Of a DNA stretch of 7,992 nucleotides, positions 6,079 to 7,992 are shown one piece after another. The stretch's first letter is position 1; each line of letters opens with the position of its first letter. The notes beneath the pieces were generated by a model. The model was not told the origin of the DNA. It did no database searches and saw only the letters and a list, made by a program, of their open reading frames with translations. Made by a program: the position numbers and the translations under genes. The stretch is from assembly GCA_015222355.1 (NCBI GenBank), contig JADFVC010000100.1, positions 1 through 7,992 of the forward strand, given 5' to 3'. The stretch comes from Chloroflexota bacterium (lineage in GTDB: Bacteria; Desulfobacterota; Desulfuromonadia; Desulfuromonadales; Geopsychrobacteraceae).

Positions 6079-7173
6079 ATGGGTTTCAAATGCGGAATCG
6101 TCGGCCTGCCGAATGTCGGCAAGTCGACCATCTTCAACGCCATTACTTCGGCGGGGGCGGAGTCGGCTAACTATCCCTTCTGTACTATCGAGCCGAATGT
6201 CGGTGTGGTAGCGGTGCCGGACGAGCGACTTGATAAACTGGCGGAAATCGTCAAGCCACAGGCGATTCTGTCGACCAGCATGGAATTTGTCGATATTGCC
6301 GGTCTGGTACGTGGAGCCAGCAAGGGGGAAGGGCTGGGGAACCAGTTTCTCGGCCACATTCGCCAGGTTGATGCCATTGCTCATATCGTCCGCTGTTTTG
6401 AAGATGAAAATGTCGTGCATGTTGATGGCAGTGTCGATCCGCTGCGAGATATTGAGGTGATCCAGACGGAACTGAATCTGGCTGATCTGGATACGGTCGA
6501 AACGCGGCTTCAGCGCAGTCAGAAGCAGGCGAAAAGTGGCGATAAAAAACTGCAGGCCGAGGTTGCCGTTCTGGAAAAAATCCAGTCGACCCTTAACGAG
6601 GGGAAACCGGCACGTGCTGCCGGGCTGGACCGGGAAGAGGTTGCCGCTATTCGGGAACTGCACCTGATTACCATGAAGCCGGTTCTCTATGTTGCCAATG
6701 TCACCGAGGATGATCTGGAAGGGACACATCCCTTTGTGCAGAAGGTCTGTGAGCATGCCGCATCTGAAGGTGCCGAGGTGGTGACCATCTGCGGAAAAAT
6801 CGAAGCAGAGATCGCTGAGCTGGATGCTGATGAGAAACTGGAGTTTCTGCAGGATCTGGGACTGGAGGAGTCGGGTCTCGGTCGAATGATTCACGCCGGT
6901 TATAAACTGCTCGGGCTGATCACCTACTTTACTGCCGGGCCGAAGGAAGTGCGTGCCTGGACGGTTTTCGACGGGGCGCTGGCCCCGCAGGCCGCCGGAG
7001 TTATTCATACCGATTTCGAAAAGGGTTTCATCCGTGCCGAAGTGACCGCTTACGATGATTATGTCAATTCCGGTGGCGAAACCGGAGCCAAGGGGAAAGG
7101 GCTGTTACGCCTTGAGGGAAAAGACTACCGGGTGATTGACGGTGACGTTATGCATTTCCGCTTCAATGTATAA
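6079..7173 (+). CDS. ychF: Redox-regulated/ribosome-binding ATPase YchF (Obg-related P-loop NTPase)
   Basis: This 364-aa cytosolic protein binds the ribosome and hydrolyses ATP in preference to GTP; in E. coli (363 aa) it has been linked to oxidative-stress control. The G1 P-loop GLPNVGKST is at 9-17. [12 protein letters not shown] spans 31-42, the switch region. The G3 segment [19 protein letters not shown] spans 72-90. NVTE at 207-210 replaces the canonical NKxD G4 motif, the change known to favour ATP. A helical coiled-coil insert lies around 128-200. The C-terminal TGS domain spans about 278-361, with [16 protein letters not shown]. The start is ATG 6079, with AGGA (6067-6070) 8 nt upstream. 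A TTG at 6061 would add six residues and lies inside the hairpin's T-rich tract. The family's frequent neighbour pth is separated from it here by hppA. Confidence 0.95.
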   Translation: MGFKCGIVGLPNVGKSTIFNAITSAGAESANYPFCTIEPNVGVVAVPDERLDKLAEIVKPQAILSTSMEFVDIAGLVRGASKGEGLGNQFLGHIRQVDAIAHIVRCFEDENVVHVDGSVDPLRDIEVIQTELNLADLDTVETRLQRSQKQAKSGDKKLQAEVAVLEKIQSTLNEGKPARAAGLDREEVAAIRELHLITMKPVLYVANVTEDDLEGTHPFVQKVCEHAASEGAEVVTICGKIEAEIAELDADEKLEFLQDLGLEESGLGRMIHAGYKLLGLITYFTAGPKEVRAWTVFDGALAPQAAGVIHTDFEKGFIRAEVTAYDDYVNSGGETGAKGKGLLRLEGKDYRVIDGDVMHFRFNV

Positions 7174-7179
7174 AACCCG

Positions 7180-7211
7180 CTCTGATTGTTAAATTCTCTG
7201 ATTGTTACATT
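7180..7211. repeat. 16-bp tandem duplication downstream of ychF
   Basis: CTCTGATTGTTAAATT (7180-7195) is followed directly by CTCTGATTGTTACATT (7196-7211), 15 of 16 bases identical. It lies between the ychF stop codon and the ychF terminator. It is probably a slippage duplication; no function is visible. Confidence 0.7.
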
Positions 7212-7213
7212 CT

Positions 7214-7246
7214 CCCCTGTATCGACATTTCGATATAGGGGCTTTT
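7214..7246 (+). terminator. Intrinsic terminator after ychF
   Basis: A 12-bp stem CCCCTGTATCGA (7214-7225) pairs with TCGATATAGGGG (7230-7241), with one G-T wobble and a CATT loop. C and four T residues follow (7243-7246). It closes the housekeeping block. The next 84 bases or so (7247-7330) show no gene or recognisable structure. Confidence 0.78.
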
Positions 7247-7330
7247 CATATCCGGTAAATCCGCTGCTATCCTTTTCGTTGAATTAAAACCACATCTACA
7301 TCCCTTGCGTTTGCCCCTCTCTTGGGTACT

Positions 7331-7361
7331 CTTTAAAAGTCGTTACTACTCCCATTATAAA
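7331..7361 (+). promoter_or_regulatory. Candidate promoter of the AhpD-like/hsp20 unit (sigma-32-like and sigma-70-like readings)
   Basis: As a heat-shock promoter, CTTTAAA (7331-7337, consensus CTTGAAA) and TCCCAT (7350-7355, consensus CCCCAT) are 12 bp apart. As a sigma-70 promoter, TTAAAA (7333-7338) and TATAAA (7356-7361) are 17 bp apart. Both predict a start near 7362-7370 and a leader of about 100 nt. An Hsp20 gene two places downstream makes the heat-shock reading reasonable, but matches are imperfect in both cases. Confidence 0.45.
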
Positions 7362-7403
7362 AAAAGACCTAGCCTCTCATTAAAGGATTTAGGAGCCAAG
7401 CCT

Positions 7404-7427
7404 ATGTTCGAGGACAAGAGAAGATAA
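7404..7427 (+). CDS. Possible seven-codon leader peptide (MFEDKRR)
   Basis: ATG 7404 is preceded by a good Shine-Dalgarno sequence AGGAG (7391-7395) at 8 nt and runs seven codons (Met-Phe-Glu-Asp-Lys-Arg-Arg) to TAA 7425-7427. It lies between the candidate promoter and the next gene. No obvious attenuator hairpin or run of regulatory codons accompanies it. It may be a leader ORF, a decayed gene start, or chance; the main support is the ribosome binding site. Confidence 0.3.
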   Translation: MFEDKRR

Positions 7428-7462
7428 TTACCCGACTCTCAGAGGGAAAGGAGGAATAGATA

Positions 7463-7819
7463 ATGGGGAAAAACTATCCGGAATATTACGATCACATTCG
7501 GGATCTTATGAACAAGCTGGGGAAAGAGCTTCCGGGCCCCATGTCCGGATTTGTTCAACTGCACCAAGGGGCGGTGGCCAAAGGAGCACTGGGCACGAAG
7601 ACCAAAGAGCTTATCGCCTTGGCCATCGCCATCACTGTCCGCTGCGACGGCTGCATCTCCTTTCACGTCCATGATGCTCTCAAAGCCGAAGCGACCCGGG
7701 AGGAAATCGTCGAGGCCATCGGTGTTGCGGTCCTCATGGGAGGAGCGCCCTCTGCTGTTTACGGGTCGGAGGCCCTGGAAGCCCTGGGACAGTTTGAGGC
7801 CTCAGGAGCTATAACATAG
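7463..7819 (+). CDS. Carboxymuconolactone decarboxylase/AhpD-family protein with CxxCxxxH motif
   Basis: This small (118-aa) all-helical protein belongs to the CMD/AhpD-like superfamily. The core is KTKELIALAIAITVR (46-60) followed by CDGCISFH (61-68), i.e. Cys61-x-x-Cys64-x-x-x-His68, with Glu49 twelve residues before the first Cys. This is the arrangement of the redox-active AhpD site (Glu, CxxC, His). It argues for thiol-disulfide or peroxide-related chemistry rather than true gamma-carboxymuconolactone decarboxylation, and no aromatic-degradation genes are nearby. REEIVEAIGVAVLMGGAPSAVYG (79-101) is the usual second conserved helix. The start is well supported by AAGGAGG (7448-7454) 8 nt before ATG. 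There is no signal peptide, so it is cytosolic. An hsp20 gene follows after 119 bases with no terminator between, suggesting a stress operon. The exact substrate is unknown. Confidence 0.88.
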   Translation: MGKNYPEYYDHIRDLMNKLGKELPGPMSGFVQLHQGAVAKGALGTKTKELIALAIAITVRCDGCISFHVHDALKAEATREEIVEAIGVAVLMGGAPSAVYGSEALEALGQFEASGAIT

Positions 7820-7835
7820 AGGTTTTTAGAAGACA

Positions 7836-7906
7836 GGCCACACCGGGCCAATGATCGATTAAAAAGCCCTGGCCGATAACTAGCGCTGTTTAGCCCTTGG
7901 GAGGGC
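7836..7906 (+). other. Structured leader between the AhpD-like gene and hsp20
   Basis: Two hairpins can form. In one, GGCCA (7836-7840) pairs with TGGCC (7870-7874), with an inner GGGC (7845-7848)/GCCC (7866-7869) helix and a 4-nt bulge. The other is GCCCT (7893-7897)/AGGGC (7902-7906) with a TGGG loop. GCCCT at 7866-7870 could instead pair with AGGGC, so alternative folds exist. No T-tract follows either, so they are not terminators. A role as mRNA processing site or RNA thermometer for hsp20 is possible but unproven. Confidence 0.35.
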
Positions 7907-7938
7907 CGTTCAAACCAAACAAATAAGGAGATTGAAGT

Positions 7939-7992
7939 ATGGAACTGATGCCGTGGAAACCATTTAGGGAATTGAGGGAATTGGAACCCTTC
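7939..7992 (+). CDS. Hsp20/alpha-crystallin small heat-shock protein, N-terminus (3' end outside window)
   Basis: Only 18 codons are inside the window, reading MELMPWKPFRELRELEPF. The W-x-PF-REL pattern right after the start is the usual opening of bacterial Hsp20 proteins (compare the common WDPFREL and WRPFREL starts), which are ATP-independent holdase chaperones forming large cytosolic oligomers. The start is fixed by AAGGAG (7925-7930) 8 nt upstream of ATG. The alpha-crystallin domain lies beyond the edge, so the family call rests on this short N-terminal signature plus a heat-shock-like promoter upstream. It is probably cotranscribed with the AhpD-like gene. Confidence 0.72.
   Translation, partial: MELMPWKPFRELRELEPF

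Noticed and set aside
6061..6081. TTG at 6061 as the ychF start, and TAAAAT at 6071-6076 as a ychF -10 box
   Set aside because: The TTG lies in the hairpin's T-rich tract without a ribosome binding site, and YchF proteins begin with [10 protein letters not shown] -10 box there would start transcription after the ATG.
6004..7008. A 334-codon minus-strand open frame opposite ychF
   Set aside because: It is antisense to a complete, motif-verified YchF and shows no recognisable family motif, so it is a composition artefact. The minus-strand frame at 1949-2620 opposite prs is rejected for the same reason.
1..7992. CRISPR array, insertion sequence, phage or toxin-antitoxin material
   Set aside because: No spaced direct-repeat array, transposase or integrase motif, attachment site or toxin-like small gene pair was seen. 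Codon use looks similar across all genes.

Overview
The window (about 55% G+C by eye, every supported gene on the + strand) looks like chromosomal DNA of a Gram-negative bacterium of the Desulfobacterota/Desulfuromonadia type (Desulfuromonas, Pelobacter or Geobacter relatives). That placement is inferred from protein wording, the two-domain CTC-type ribosomal protein L25, a K+-dependent-type membrane pyrophosphatase and the gene order. No marker gene in the window proves it.

Layout. Bases 1-312 are the 3' end of a DASS/SLC13 sodium:anion symporter, closed by a strong intrinsic terminator (354-392). The spacer that follows holds a perfect 13-bp inverted repeat, a 14-bp tandem duplication and a likely promoter/operator region for ispE. 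From 602 to 7173 runs a housekeeping block: ispE, tRNA-Gln(TTG), prs, rplY (CTC family), pth, hppA and ychF. These supply isoprenoid precursors, PRPP, a ribosomal 5S-rRNA-binding protein, rescue of peptidyl-tRNA, PPi-driven ion pumping and a ribosome-associated ATPase. Hairpins divide the block: one between tRNA-Gln and prs (1642-1680), one between hppA and ychF (6027-6062), and a final terminator after ychF (7214-7246).

From about 7330 a different unit begins. A promoter with both sigma-32-like and sigma-70-like readings is followed by a possible seven-codon leader ORF, then a small AhpD/carboxymuconolactone-decarboxylase-family protein with a CxxCxxxH motif. Next comes a structured leader, then the first 18 codons of an Hsp20 small heat-shock protein, cut off by the window edge. 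This looks like a small stress-response operon.

How the genes work together. ispE-prs-rplY-pth-ychF is a recurrent bacterial neighbourhood around tRNA and ribosome function. The notable insertion is hppA: PRPP-consuming reactions and aminoacyl-tRNA synthesis release pyrophosphate, which HppA can hydrolyse to pump H+ or Na+. The functional link is inferred. I see no mobile element, CRISPR array, phage gene or clearly new enzymatic system. The most interesting material is regulatory structure in the spacers and the AhpD-like/Hsp20 pair at the right end.
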